Assembly (NCBI GenBank): GCA_014549065.1
Contig: JACDOX010000040.1
Coordinates: 2,083,231-2,147,230, forward strand
DNA length: 64,000 nt
Direction of reading: 5' to 3'
Source: Cardinalis cardinalis
Taxonomy: Eukaryota; Chordata; Aves; Passeriformes; Cardinalidae
Numbering within the stretch: position 1 is the first letter of the stretch; the number at the start of each line of letters is the position of its first letter. The translations under genes and the position numbers were made by a program. Of this stretch, positions 12,401-27,400 are shown one piece after another. The notes under the pieces were generated by a model. The model did not search any database, was not told the DNA's origin, and was given only the letters and a program-made list of their open reading frames with translations.

Positions 12401-15400
12401 GTGTTTGCTATGGTGCCCTTTTATAGGCAAAGGACCATGTTTGAATGGCTGGGCCAGAGAGAGCCAGCAGGAACAGAGAACACAGAGCTCCTGAGCTGCT
12501 CTTGCGAGCCATGGGCNCCCTCAGAGTCCCTGCACGCCCTGGACACCACTGTGCTGTGGCAAGGCAGTGGCTNCTGAACCCCATGTCCATGTTATTGTTC
12601 AGAACAAACCTCTTTGGTACTCCAAATCCCACTTCCCCCTCCTTTCCTTCAAGTCCTCTCTTTACTTTAGTGATAGAAACATCCTAAAAATATCAGTGAG
12701 ACTGNCTTCAGCAAAACTCAGAAATAAACCTTACATTTAAAAAAAATGGGAAACTAATTTCTAATAGCTAATTCAATGAAAAATTTCCAACTGGCACTGT
12801 TAAGCAAATATACAGAGCAATGGATTTTAATGAGAGGAACTTGCTGAGCTCTGCTTAGGGTTTTTTTTGGTGGTAATCAAGTTTTTTGAAGTTTTTTTTA
12901 ATCNGCATTGTCTGTGTTTGGTTTAACTCAATTTTATTAACTTTTGGAGCAGTGTTCCAATGCAGAAGCAAAGCAATATCCAAATAAATATTTTAAGGTT
13001 AAAAGAGTGGCATCAAGAAATAANATGAAATTAGATTTAGGCTTATAATATGGAATGGGTATGTTGTGCATGGAAGAAATATCCTCTGGGTCACCTGCTG
13101 CTCTTGGTATCATGTCATACAATCCTTTTCATGCACTTCAATCAATTATGTTCATAAATTTGTTATAATTGACTATTTGGGAACATATCAGAAAGCATAT
13201 TAAGCCAATCAGTGAGAGTGCTTCTCCACATTTAGCTCACATTAAGANTCAGTGCCTCAAAAAGAAATCTGTGCTTCACCTTTTGTGCATCATCAGACAG
13301 ATACTTTGTGACATGAGATTCATGGCTATCTGAGCTGCTGAACTGCTGTATCCTCTCCAGCAGCTGCCTCTGAGCGTACACCAGCAGTGGACTCACTTGT
13401 TCTGTGAACCTCTCACTGGAAAAAAAAAACCACAGTGTAGTAATTAAGCAATATAATGGTATATTAAACTAGATAATGTTAACTTTTTTAGTTTTTATTA
13501 GAGCTGGTATAACTTACTGTGTAAATATGTTAAATTGTACAGCTATGTGCACCAGGGCTTCCCACTTCTTCATGTGATATAACAATTCTATTGTTTTAAG
13601 AACCAGATTACATATCCACCTCAGGTCAACCACATTCACATCATCCATGGGAGGCTGGGGATGAAGACTAGAACCACCATTCTCATCCACAATACCTCCT
13701 AAACAACTGGGAATGCAAAACTCTCCTTCGGGATCCACAATCTACAGTGAAGAAACATTATTATACCTGTTATTTTCAAATGTGCTTTTAGGACAAAATC
13801 AATTACAAAGATCGGAAAGTACTGTAATCATCTAAAAAACTTGTTACAGGGAATGACTTGAAGATACCAGAATATAATGAAAGAAAGAAAAAACTCTCTC
13901 TAGTGAAAATGTGATAATCAAGAGTTGTCTTAATAAAATAATTTTTACCTTAAGAGAACTGCTTGCTTGTAGGTCAATTATCATATCAATGATCATGTCT
14001 GATGCAAAATAAAATGGCAACCAGATGGTGTTGGAAAGAAGATCCCAGGTCATGACAAATGCACCCATATGGGAATGTGACTGGTTAGCAATCACTTGAA
14101 ATTCTTGAGTATAGCTCCAAAGATCTCGACAAGCATTTTGAAGCAATGTCCAGTGGCCACCACGGTGAGCAAGAACCTGTGTATACCATCCAAAATATAA
14201 CTATATCTTGGAAAGGCAGAAATTAAAAGCTTCATTCTTTTACTGCAAAATTTAGGCATAAGTAATCTTTCAGAATTACAGTCTAGGCATTACAGAACCT
14301 TAATTTTTACCTTTTCATAGAAGGACTAATTTATACTTGAATTGAATTGTAGGTTTTGGTGTGAGAATGAGAAATAAAAATTAATTCACACCACCTATAT
14401 GTGTGCTTTTACTTGGGGTTAGAAGGTTTTATGGGAAGAGTAGTTAGTCTGCATTTCCCTTCAACCGCTGGTTCTCCTGTTTCTAGTGTGAGATTCACTA
14501 AGACTTGTAAAGAGAAAGTTAAATCTGCAAGTATTTTCAGAAAAACTTAACAAACATGAGAAGGAAAGTTACAAAGGTAGAATGAAAAATAGAACAATTA
14601 CATAAATTATTGAATGCTTTATAGAAATATATATTATGACAGGTGATATGGCTGACATTTCACATACTGTACTTGGATATTTTTCAGAAAATGAGAAAAC
14701 ATTACTTTTAAACAGTGAAACTTTTTTAATTTTCTGAGGTATTTTCATGTAAAAAGTAGTAAGTATTGCAATACATGCTTAATGCATTAATTACTAATAC
14801 TTAGTAAAAAATAGTTTAATAAGAAACCAACCACATCTTACCACTGCTCTTTTCAAATGCAAGAAGATGCTTGTAAAATGCTTCAGTAAAAGGGCATTTG
14901 ATGGAACCTGGTCCTGTTTGTCAGTCTTTGCTGTTCGACTTCGAGGAGTTCGACTCTGTTTATTTCTGGTTTTAGGAGATTTACTTGTAGCTGAAAACAA
15001 AAAGCTCCCTTGTTAAAATTGAGTTGAAGTTCTCAAAAAAAAAAAAAAAAACAATCAGCTAGGATTTTCCTGTGGCAGCTAAATACTTAAATGTTAGGAA
15101 ATGCCAATGTTAAGGTTATCATGTTTGTAAGGTTATGATATTTTAAATATAAGATGCTTTTTCTTAGGAATTGGAATGAAAACAAGTTTGAGCAAAATAC
15201 TAATGGGTACCAAATAGCTTTCAGCCTCAAAGACAAAACACAATCCTCATTTAAGTTCTAGGAAGAAATCACCACGACAAGAANTCTCCTGGCAAGCTTG
15301 CAAGAATCTTTCGTAAACAGAAACTTCTTAAAGGAGATGCTTGGAAGAAAGGAGAATTTCTGATAAATTCTGTGGTATGTGTAGAATTCCTTCATTATTT

Positions 15401-18400
15401 AATTCACTATCAAACATTCCCCAAGGGGAAAGGCAAAGGTTCATGATAGTGGAATATGGCAATATCTGAACTATAGGTTTCACGCAGAAGCTAATTCCTA
15501 TATAATATTTTAACTCTATGGCAAACTACACAATTTACATAATTCTTTTAATCATAACTGTTGCAAATGCTAGGAGATAGTAAAGAGGACTTGTTTCAGG
15601 TTTCAGCCAATTTCAGTATGTCTCAGTGACTGGTAAGCATCAAGGCAAAGGTGTTTCTGTAAAAGTAGGCTGTCGCAAAGAGAACCAGTGAGACAGAGAA
15701 ATTCAAGTGCTAGTTTTTGTCACACCTCCTTGGAGAAGGCAAAGAGGACAGCTGATTTTACCTAAGGAAGTCCTACATGGAAAGACAGGAGAGTTTTGAT
15801 CTTTACTGCTGTGGCAAGAATGTGTCCCTGAAGAGCTATTGAAAAGACCAGGCCTGTGATTACTTGTTGAACTTCTGGAGCCTACGCAGACTTTGTGCTG
15901 ACTTGTACACTACCACTGACATCTGAGGAAATCAAAGTCCTGCATTTCACAATTACCCACAGATAGGAATCCTTTGGCTTCTGTTGGAACCTCATAGATT
16001 AAAAATAGATAGAATAATAATAAATGTTAAATGGGAAAGACAGAGAAATTAAATAAAAGTGGTAGAAAATAAATTGTTCCTGAGGTAGCTTCTGACACAG
16101 GGAAACACCGGGGACAAAGCAGTAGAGAAGGAAAATTAAACTCAAAATTTGAAAGATAATAATAAGCTTCAGTCTATAACTTTAAAAACTACTCACAGAA
16201 CAACCCAGGGAAATTTTGACCTGCTAAGAAATGTAAAGGAAACTACCAATCAGTTAACAAACTTCAGAAACNGAAAGAAATTATCAATGCATTCAGAATC
16301 ATTCGGAATATTATCAATTTAATATGTGTAGGTAGTGTAGTATCTGCAAACCTAAAGCTAGTATCATTATTCTTTTTAAAACATACAAACTTACTAATAA
16401 ATTATAGGATAAAGAATAACTAATTGATAAAATGTAACACATTTANTAAGAGATTAAACAATGCTCAGAATTATTAGATATGCCACATCACTTAGTATGA
16501 CTTCTGTTATACTAGGTATGCCAAAAAATATGGATGACAATAGGAGGAAACCTAGAAATGTCTTCTATGTCTTGGCACGACTGACTGTTTATCCAAAGAT
16601 GATGTGGACAACTAATGATGGAGGTCAAGACAGCCAGAAATCAAGAGAAACAAAAAGTTAAGTTGAAACTGATTTCAGTTGTGCACCAATAAAAATTCTT
16701 ACAGGTTTGGGTTTCAGTCTCTTCTGACTTTTCAGGAAGAGAAGGAGTTGGTTTTCCTGTGTTATGATCTGCAGCTTCCCTTGCCAATACAGTGCCAGCA
16801 TTGTTTAACGAGAATATCTCAGGATCCAAAATATTGTAACTGCAAAATGGGAGAAAGAGAAGAAAACACAAAAAAAACCTCCACATATGATATCAAAAAT
16901 AGTTTTTATGTACACACACAAAATTCAGTGTCTCAGAAGTGATTACTTTCCAGCAGCTTCAGGAATAAGAAATAATGAATGATAGCCAAATTTTATAAGG
17001 AACTAAAAAATATCTTAGTATAGTATATTTCAAAGCTTTCATCTCACAAATGAAGTTAGCAACCAAAACTGTGCCTAACATCCACAGGATGGAAAGCAAA
17101 AATTTTTACATAGTAACAAGTAATTTGTATTTGAAAGCTGAACTGTTCAAATGAATATGTTGTAATTCAGATCTGTCTGCAGTAACAGCAATAACAAAAT
17201 AACCTCTATTAATAGCAATCACTGATAGTGCAGTAAGATGTACCTGTCCAGATGCTGTGAACCACTAATTCCAATGTTANATTGCCCTTCCAGGTTCTTT
17301 TTAAATAGGTGGTAGTGTGCAAGGGCCAGATGGATATTCATCTGAGACTTCCAGGGCATCTCTTCAAGACACATTTGACAAAAGTGACTTCGGATTACGT
17401 ATTTAGTCAGCAGCATCACTAAGGTTTCACGAGCTAATTTCTTCAACTTATCCTTGGCTTTGCTAAACCAAAACATATGAAGTAGCAAAAAATGAAACTG
17501 TTTTCTTGAAGCTCTAGAAAAAAAGTCCTGGTAAAGATACACCGATATTCTGTTGCATATCCCCAGATTAATATGCATAAGCATACGACATATTTCTAAA
17601 TAAGATTTTTGCTTTAGTCAAGAAAAGCAACTGTGCTTTCCCTCTTTACGTGCACTTAACACACAATAAATCCCATTTTATATTTTACCAGCTTCTATAA
17701 GATAATTGTCTTAGTACTTTAAAGAGTTTAGATCATTTTGAAGTGATTTGTCCCTGAATTGTACAGATTATTATAGCAAATATAATGTGCTTCCAAGTCA
17801 ATTCAGGAGGGTCTTCTATTATACTATAAATCTGGATTTGGGGTTTTTTTATTGCTTTGCTTTGGTAGTTAAGCACATCCAGTATGAAGAGAACATAGTA
17901 TTTCAAATCTGGATGCCTGCCTTTAATTTCCAGCCAAAGTTTTTTAAGGTTTCCCTGAGAGATGAAAAAATTCTGTATTACTTCACAAACATACAATGCT
18001 GTATTCAAACCAAATCTCATTTCTTAAAAATTAACTGTAAACTGATTCCTTTACTAATCTAAATTATTTTTCTGCCTGTTTTTCATCTTTAAAATGTGGG
18101 CAGAATAGTATACCACATACAATTTTGATTATATTATACAGCATTACTGTTACGTAAGACACAAAAGAGTAGCTGATAAAAACCCAAGATAGGTTTAACA
18201 TCCTCTCTTCTGCTGAAAGCCATGAAAATCATTTTAAGTAAGGTAGGGTTTCTTCTATCAAGAAGGAATAACATTTTGGAATGGTTTAGGTAAATATTTA
18301 GAAGANTATATGGAAACTTTTTAGGTTATTTAAAACACTTCCCGAATTACTTATATGATTGCTTACGTGCAAATATTTATAGTTTCCTATTTGCTAATTA

Positions 18401-21400
18401 CCGTAAGTGACCAAAGGACCAAATTATGAGTACTATACATTATTTTAGGTCAGAAGGTAATGTTATTGGCAAGTTAACCAAATATAAACAAATTATCTGC
18501 CAAAAGAAGAGGTGAATTTTTTTTTTTTAATCAAAAAATAGTTCTGGGGAAGCTACAAGAGAGATAGTCCAAAAAGACTAGCACAAGGTCCACAAAAACC
18601 ATTCTGAAACTACTACTANTAAGTTAATTATTCAATAATAAATATTTTTATTAGCTTTGTAACAGATAAACTCCCCAACACTGTTTGAAAAGCCTTATAA
18701 TACTCAGATTATCAGAGCTTTTCCACCTTGATGAATCAACATGCTCAAGCTAACACAACTGAAATACAATCTTTGATTATTAACACAAAAACTTGAAATC
18801 ATTAACAGCTATTAAACAGAAATGCAACAGATTTTGTTTCATTGAGTGGAAACCAATTTTATACTAAACTACTCATCAGAAAAATGAGAGGACAGTGCAG
18901 AAACTAGTCTCTTTGCTATAATACAAAAACTAAAATATACACTTAATTGTAATCTAAATTTCAGTCAAAATATTTTTTCTATATATAAGCCTGAAAACTG
19001 TGTTCATTTACTTTTGTGCTTCTGAAGATTTCATTGTATCTGGATTCTTCATTAAATACTCTCTGAGAGGTCCTTTCTTAGGCACAGCTTGTTTTGTTGG
19101 TTTCTTTGAAGGTGATGCCTTTGATTTCCCTGACGGTGAGGTATTCTTTCCCTTTAAAAAAAATCTTGCATCAAAATCTTAAATATACTCCAAATAATTA
19201 TTTATATCTACATTATCAATCACCTGAGGTATAGAGCAGTTTGGCTTATGTAGGAACAGAACATTAAAAAAAATTCTGGTAAAGGTTGTCAAAATAAGAC
19301 TGCAAAAAAAGTACTTAAAAATTCTTGAAAATGTCACCATTTTTCTGGAAAGTTACATGTCAAATGCCTGACACAAAGAAGCCAGTCAGGTACCTTAAAG
19401 ATTTTCTTTNATATACCAGTGTTTTCATCACAGAAATAATGATAGATCTTTTCCTAATATTATTAACAGTAAAACTTTGCAATGCAAAAACAGAGACAGA
19501 AAAACCCTTTTCCTAATCTATCTCAGATGCTAGCAGTATTTCACCATTACTAGAGGATTATGAGGGAGAAAGCTCTTCCTCCAAAATAATACAAATCCAT
19601 TAAGATTATTTGTATCTTCCAGTAAAAGTAAAAATTTATTTNAAATCAAAAAAATGAACAAAAAACCTTTACTGTGCAATTAGAACACCTGCACAAGGAG
19701 TTAACCATGAACAATTACTCACAAAAAAATCTAAGTACATATTGTACATAAAGGCCTGAACTGATCTCCTTTTCTGAATGTGATGGTACCCAAGACACCT
19801 CCTATTACCACCATGTTCTTTTAAAAGGAGTAAGGTAAGGCAAATTTCTTCCGATTTCAGAATTCCTAATTTCGACTTATCTCAAATTCTCACAATTGTT
19901 GATCTTTCAGATGAATCCCATACCAACTTTCCTTCCTGGTTTTAGAAGTGCAGAGGTCAGCTGAGGACTAGAGTTTGTATCCCAAATTTTAGGAACTGTG
20001 GATGTCTCTAGATGAGATTTTTATGAGACAATTTCTGAAAATTTATTTTGTTCTTATGGTATTGCTACCCAGTAAAAACACACAACTCCTTAAAAATAAA
20101 ACTCACCTTCTGAACTTCTGCAGCACTTGTGCTTTCTCCCAGAGTGAGAGATCTTGCTTGTGCTGAAATTCCNTCAGTACCGAGGAAGCTCTCATTCCTC
20201 CTGATGAAAAATATTTTTAAAATCATCATCATAATAATCATCATGTTAAACTCCTATCATAGTAAAAGATTATCTTTGGGAACATATAGAGTACATCATG
20301 CAATTCCTATTTCATCTGCAGTTCAACATTCAAAAGACTTTCTTTTCTTCATCCTCTTAAGAAAATAGGAAATGTTAATTTTCAAGGTTTATTACAGAAA
20401 TCTGAATTCGTGAGTAACAACTATATTACCTTCCCAATGCCCAGCAAAATAAAATAGTTTTCTTCATTACCGAAGTTGTACTACAGAATTTTGCAAACAA
20501 TTTCTTCACATCCTATTGTTTTGGTCTCTTGTAACCACAATTCCTGTTCCCTAAAATATATATCTCATTTTCACTGATTATTTGCCTTTCATATTTTAGA
20601 AATACTGACGTGTTTTTTTTTAAAATGGGATCTTCTCAGGTGAGTGTCTACAATTTGGCTCCATTTATCTTTTCCCCACAGAATTTTTTTGACACTATAG
20701 TAGGCCCTGATCAGTTTGCTTTTGATTTAGCCCATCATAGCTTCCCAAGCTATGCCACCACCCCATAATAATCGCTGTGTAATCCATATTCATGGAACTT
20801 CTGCAGACTAGGAGTTATGGAAACTCCTGATGGGTCTTCTAATGGGTACAACTTAGAGTTGCTTTTGTAAATGTGACTCTCATGAGCCTAAGCAGTAGTT
20901 TTTCACTACTACAGTAACAGAGATCTACCTTTTCAAGTTATTTTCCACACTCTCTGCCCACTCCAGAACACTCTGAAACTTCTCTTCATTCATGACTTTG
21001 TGCAAAAGATGAACGAAGAACTCAAGGAAACGTGTGTGGCCTTTGAATTTAAGCACTGCAATAAAGTAACAAATAACACAGGTGTTTATGCTGTAACAGA
21101 ATTCTGAATTCAGCTAGGATTACAGCTATGTATGCCTCAAAACATTTATTTATGTCATGTTGTGTACTCATAGTGACACCAAAATCAGGGATACACAACG
21201 GCAGTTGCTGAATGCTTCTTGTGATTGGGCATCTAGAATCATAAGCTTATTCTATTTAATACACTCCTAGAATGACAAACATTATAGAGACAGATTTCTG
21301 TGAATTCCTCTTCCAGTGAGAAAATTTAATGTGGAAATGGGGTACCTCAATTTTAAAAGAACATTCCATACAAAGAGAATCTTTCAAAAAACTTGGCACA

Positions 21401-24400
21401 CTTTGAAAATTTACTTGTTTTTAAGTTTATTAGAAAACATACATGATTCAATTTAAAATATTAATATTTTATATACTTAGCATGAATACCCCAAACAATT
21501 GGTTGCATTCAATTCTCGATGTGTTTATAGTGAGAACTTTTTATAAGCTATGTTTCACTTGATTTTGTATATTTGAGAACCAAATGAAGGTAACATTCCC
21601 AAGAGCTTATTCCAAGCAAGAATGAAATTGCTTAACTGGCAACTTTCTGAAGTAAAGGAGCCCTTACAATTAATATAAACAGCAACTACCCTACCTTCTC
21701 GATAAGCACGGTCTGATGGCCAACATGAAATTACAGGGTAGAGTAACAAAGGAGATTCCTTTCCTGTAAGCTGTGTTCCAGGACCTGCATCAATAACCAA
21801 ATGAAATCCATTATGAAAAGCAGTAAGAATANACAATAGAAACTCCACTTATAACTGACAAAAAAATCCTTCTCNAGCATAGAGTTTGCTTTTAAATCTC
21901 CCGCTGTCACGAGAGAGGATGACTGGAGTTCATCAGAGGTCTAACAAAGAGCCATGAAAATCATATGTGGAGAAGAATGTGCAGAAAGGATATGTCAAAA
22001 ATGTATTTAAGGCTATCCAGCAAGAACTGATCCCATGATACTGCTATTGACTAATGCTTACATTCATTCTCTGCATATCGATAATGTAAGTAGGTAGAGG
22101 ATTCTTTTTTCTTAAGCTAAATATTTACAAAAATAGATGTACAGAAATTCAGTTACATTCTATAAATAATATACTTTATATAGAATACACAGATGTGGAC
22201 AGTATACAGAATATATAGGACAATAACTTGGATTCAAGCTTCTGGCAGTTAAACACAACAGCTGATGAAACATTACCAGCTAACAAGCACCAAAACAATG
22301 TTACATGTACTGCTTGTTATTTTTCCTTAATAAAGAAAAATAATCTAAAAATTTTGTGCTTAGACAAGTCCTGTGGTTGGAAAACATCAATGCAGTAAAC
22401 CCCTGAAAAAAGCAAGATTAAAAATGCACTCTGGAACCAGTTGTAATTGTGGATCAATAGCTACAACCTCCAGTGAGAGCAGTCAGTTTAGGTCTGTTGA
22501 ATGCAAATAGTGTCCAACTAAGTATGATAGCCAGCAGGAAAAGTAGACTTTTAAAAATTTTCTTTTTAGGACACCCTTTCTTAGTACTCTCTCCCATCTG
22601 ACAAGTTCAAAAATATGTTGCTCCAAATAAGCATTTTCACAAAGAAAAATATGTCCCAAAAAATTTTTTATGGGAAAATATTTCAAATTTCAGAATTTAA
22701 ATTGTACTGCGTGTGAAATATTTTGGTTTTCTCTTCTTATGAAAGAAGCAGATTCGGCTCTTTTCCATTTTTCTTGTAGACTATCATTAATGGAATGCTA
22801 AGTGTTGATCCAATTATAAGGATTTCCTACGGCAACGCATTTTCCAAAACGTTTTTAACACCATGCCGTTCAGGTGTGCGCATTGCCCTAAAACATTAAT
22901 ACATATTTGTAAGGACAGCTGTAAGCTTTGCATGGCCACACCAAAAGGCTTCTTCTCAATTTGTATCGTGAAACTATTGACAAATAGGCTATTTCAACAA
23001 CAGAGCAGACTTTAGTGATCAATTATTTGCCAGCTACTGAAAATGTATGTTTTTTCTAACTGATCAATTCATTAATTTAACTTTCTATTAAGTAATCAAC
23101 ACGATTTTCAATTATCTTACAGAATTCTTTCCCCATGTGAGTTGTTCTGCAGGAATGCAGGCATCAATGTGCGCAAAAATGAAGAATTATTGCACAGATT
23201 AATGGAGTTTTTCCATCACCCCTTATCTTATTTTTCACAAAAATGCTTTCTCTTCTGAACAAATTCATGTACAGAGGTGATGGATGATAACTAGAACATG
23301 AGGGGTGTGGTCTTGCAGCAAAGGCCAGCTGCATTCTGGGCTATACTAGAAACAGCATGGCCAGCAGCTCAGGGGACATGACTCTTCCCCTCTATTCAGC
23401 ACTATAATAGATGCGAGACCATATCTAAGTTACTGTGCCTGGGTCTGGGCACTGTAGTACAAGACACTGACATAGCAAAGCTGAGAGAAGGACAGCCAAG
23501 ATGACAAGGAGCTATAGTGCATGAAGAGGCTGAGCAAACTTGGTTTACTCAGTCTTAGGAAGAGAAGGATAAGAGGAATCTTACACTTACACAGGAGGAA
23601 TACAGAATGTGGAGACAGACTGTCCTCACTGACAGCACAACAGGCAATTGAAACAAGCTGGGAATCAGAAAATTCCAAAGACATCTAAAGAAAACCTCTC
23701 TAACCATAAGAGTGGCTAACTATCAGAACAGGTTGTCCGTAAAGGTTACGAAATCTCTTTCTTCAGAAAGATTCAGAACTTGACTGGACAAGCCTCAGAG
23801 CAAGCTGATGTAATTGTACCTGTTTTAAGAAGAGGGTTGGAATAAATACCTTCCAACCTATACTACTCCACCAGGCTCCAAGNAGTACAAATCAGTGGTG
23901 TCTCTGAGATTAAGTTCTAACCGAATTTTCTTTATAATTCTTACTTGTTAATTCATCTAATTTTGGCAGGATTATTAGTCAGAAAATTATTGTGCTTGAT
24001 TCAGACTCCAAGATATTTTAAAACACGTTTATTCATTCCCGAGTTAAAAGGTAGTTAAATCCCAGCATGCATGCAATTCCCTCACAAAAAGAACAATTTC
24101 TGTTAATTTTCTTCAGGGAGAGTTTTCTCCACTAAAATTTCTTGCAGTGGTCATTACTACTAGCATAGGTGGATTATTATGATAAGCTATAAATGGACAG
24201 TGGTCGTTGCAACTGCATTTTCTGATTTAAGAAGATAAAGCAAGCCTAAATAACATAATCCAATTTAAACAGATTGGAAGAAGATAAATATTTGCAGAAC
24301 TGTTCACAAAGGAATATTCCTCTTAAAGAAGAAATGAGTGTTCCAATGGAAATTACAAAAAATATGCATACACACATCATCACCAGGTGATCATTACCAA

Positions 24401-27400
24401 GATCATTATTGCTTTGGTTGAGTCATCATTGAAGATACAAGAAATAAAAGTACTTCTTCAGTAAATGTAGTTTTTTCAAACAAACAATAGAAAACTCCAT
24501 AGACAAAGGTAAGATGTGTTTCAACAGTACACCCACCTGGTTCTGTCAGTTTGAGTAGACTTGATTCAAGAGAATTTAGATTTTCTGCTGCTTTTGCCAT
24601 TGCAGCTAAATGGGATGCCCTTGAGGAACGTCTCTGAAATATTGAATGCTTTGTTATGAAAGCTTAGCTTTAACTTAACTAAAACCAGCTTGTCAATAGT
24701 GGAATTTAGCTTAGATCACAAGTCTTCTAAATCTGTATCTTATAACAGAGATAATATATACAATATTTGTATATAATATAATATACAATATTTCATCAAT
24801 ATTGTATTATTTTTCTTTTCTGATGAAATAGAAATTATGTTCATGACTTTTTTAGCACAACATATTTTGTCAAACATGGGGTATCCCAATCTCTAGAGAC
24901 GTTCAAGATTGGGCTGGATGGGGCACTGAGCAACCCGGTCTAGTGGAAGGTGTCCCTGTCCAAGGCTGGAAGGCTGGGGGTTGGAGCTGGATGATCTTTG
25001 AGGTCCCTTCCAACACAAACCATTCTATGATTCTAGAATTCAAAAAAAAAAAAATCTAGTCTTTAAAATAATAGAATACAAAATTTAGAGAAAAGAAGAA
25101 TTAAAAACCAGAGCAACTACTTTTACTGCTTTGTCAGTGCGTGTTTCTTCAGCTTTCACATCTCTTGGCTGGCCAGGTGAAACTCCTGGTGAGATCAACA
25201 ATTTTTTTCCATAGTTAATGATAATTGCTGAAAGTTCATACTCTTTCCATGAATGTAGTACCTATAAAAGAATAATTAGTTATACAATTTTTTGTTTACA
25301 TTATATGTAATATTTCAATACTGTCTACTTATAATTGTCAAAATGCATGAATATTATAAATATAAATTAATTACTCAATATGCAAGTTTATTTTACTAAA
25401 AAACCCAGGACTGTAGACATGTAAAATAATTGGAATTGCAGATGTTATCTATGTGTTCTACTCTGCTTAGCCTATCCCTCAGAGAATAGAAAGATTTACC
25501 CAGAAGTATCTATTGCTGTGATTGACACTCCCTGTTCTCAGGCAGTACTGCTATCAAGGAACATAAAGGGTAACTAAATGATCCTCATTTGCCTCTCTGG
25601 TATCAAGCACACATTTTTAAATCCCAATTGTACTGAAAGGAATGGTGAAATTTATTTTTAAATTGCAAAATTTATAAATTAACAGGGTAGCGAATGTTTT
25701 TCAATGGCTTTATCTTCTTTAGACAGGGCTCAGAAGGCCCAAGTGCTTCTACTATGTGCAAGCTAACTTCACATTAGGATCTTTGCCTTTGTGACCCTAA
25801 ATAAGTGTACAGATTACCTTAGGATAAACACAGTACATGACCTGACTGTAAGTTAAAAGAAAAACATATACCATGCTTTAATGAGAAGCATTTNCAAGTC
25901 ACTCATTCTCTTTGCTATTCTGTATGCTATCCTGTTGAAATGCTATCTCTAAGGGAAAAAAATCAGCAATATAAGTGGCAGTCAATTAGCTGAGGAATCC
26001 AACAACAAACAAACACCTAATCAAGGTTTCAAGGCTTCTAATAGGCTTTATTGGCCCTGATAGCATTCACCTGGGGCCTATGCCAGTGGGGCTAGGAGCT
26101 TCCTGCAGCTCAAGCCTGAACCAACAGTCCCTGCTGGCTCCTATATGGCAGGAATGTTGGTCTCCAGCCAGGTGCAAGTCATGCCTGGGTGTGACAATGG
26201 ATCACTAGACTGGACACCTGGCTCATGGACCAACTTCTGAGCTTGACCTCAGACTGTTCCCATCATGATGGACCAGCCTGCTGGGCTCTGTCTGACCCTA
26301 GCCACCTCACCAGGCCTTATCCTCACCTGTGGACTGACTTCCTAGCTTCAAAACTGACCTGCTTCATCACCACAAATTTGTCTGATAATCTGGATGCCTG
26401 GCTGAACCTCAACACCAGGGGCTGCTCTGCCAGCCATGGCATTGCCCTTGGCTCCTGGCCTCACAGCCATGCTGGCCTTGCAGAGCATTTTTTGGGTTAT
26501 TTGGTACTGATCTGGTGTTGTGAGGTTAGCATGGAGATTCAGGTCCTCTAAACACCAAGCTGAGGAATCACCAGCATGAGGCAATCCCTCAAATCCTTAG
26601 CCACAGCTCAGTTTCAGTCTGAGCTCTTAGTTGAGGTGCACCCAAAGCTAGAGGAAAGCTGACTTTTTCAGTATCACACATTTATAATGGCAAGTAATTT
26701 CTGCAGCATGCTCCTATACATGAGGAAAAAAATCCAGTACCATGTTTCTCCTTATCTCACTAAATAGATTGAGTATCTTAATCATAAATGTCATCTACAG
26801 ATAATATATTATGGTTGAAAGTCAAGGTGTTTTTATTTTTCCCAGCATGCAAGACTAAACAGTATAAAGTCTCTTGTATCTAATTAGCAACTAAAACAGA
26901 TATATTAATCTAATTAAAACTACAAATATGGCTTATTTGCAATAAATAAACTTTTAAACTCATATATTAAATGTGTGTCTTACTGAAAATAGTACTACCT
27001 TAAATATAAAATTACACACAATCATATAAAATGTAGATCTAATGACATGGACTAATAGTTTCAGACTGTTTTCTGAATAAATACTAAAAAGTCAAAATGT
27101 CATTGTAATAAAAATGCACTGATTCAAAGACACTAATAAATGTTTCTATGCCTTTACTATTTAAGATTGCTGGTTCTGTAAGATACCGTTCTGAAGGCCA
27201 GCTTACTAAATCTCTTTTTTTCCCCCCTAAATGACAAGAGCTCAAATTAAGCTGTAAACACAAAATTCACACCATACCTTTGCTGTATGATATGAAGCAC
27301 AAGCTATCATATGCTGAATACTGTCATAGCATCCTTCTTGTCTCCTTTGCAAAGTAGCACTTGGGATTTCTTGGAGAACAGCCAAGCATTTAATGAGGAT

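Noticed and set aside
12937..13122. Minus-strand 61-codon frame as an exon of CFAP54
   Set aside because: Exons 37 and 38 already meet in phase 0 and the peptide has no family likeness. Flanking splice signals are poor.
17733..18062. Overlapping 95- and 104-codon frames on opposite strands
   Set aside because: AT-rich intron sequence; composition and lack of any motif suggest chance.
24406..24536. Extension of exon 27 to the end of its open frame
   Set aside because: The donor GTGGGT at 24536 and the phase-1 start of exon 28 fit exactly. The extension has no family match.
26225..26584. Open frames of 108 and 78 codons on opposite strands
   Set aside because: They overlap each other in a GC-richer block, have no family likeness, and no splice phase fits CFAP54.
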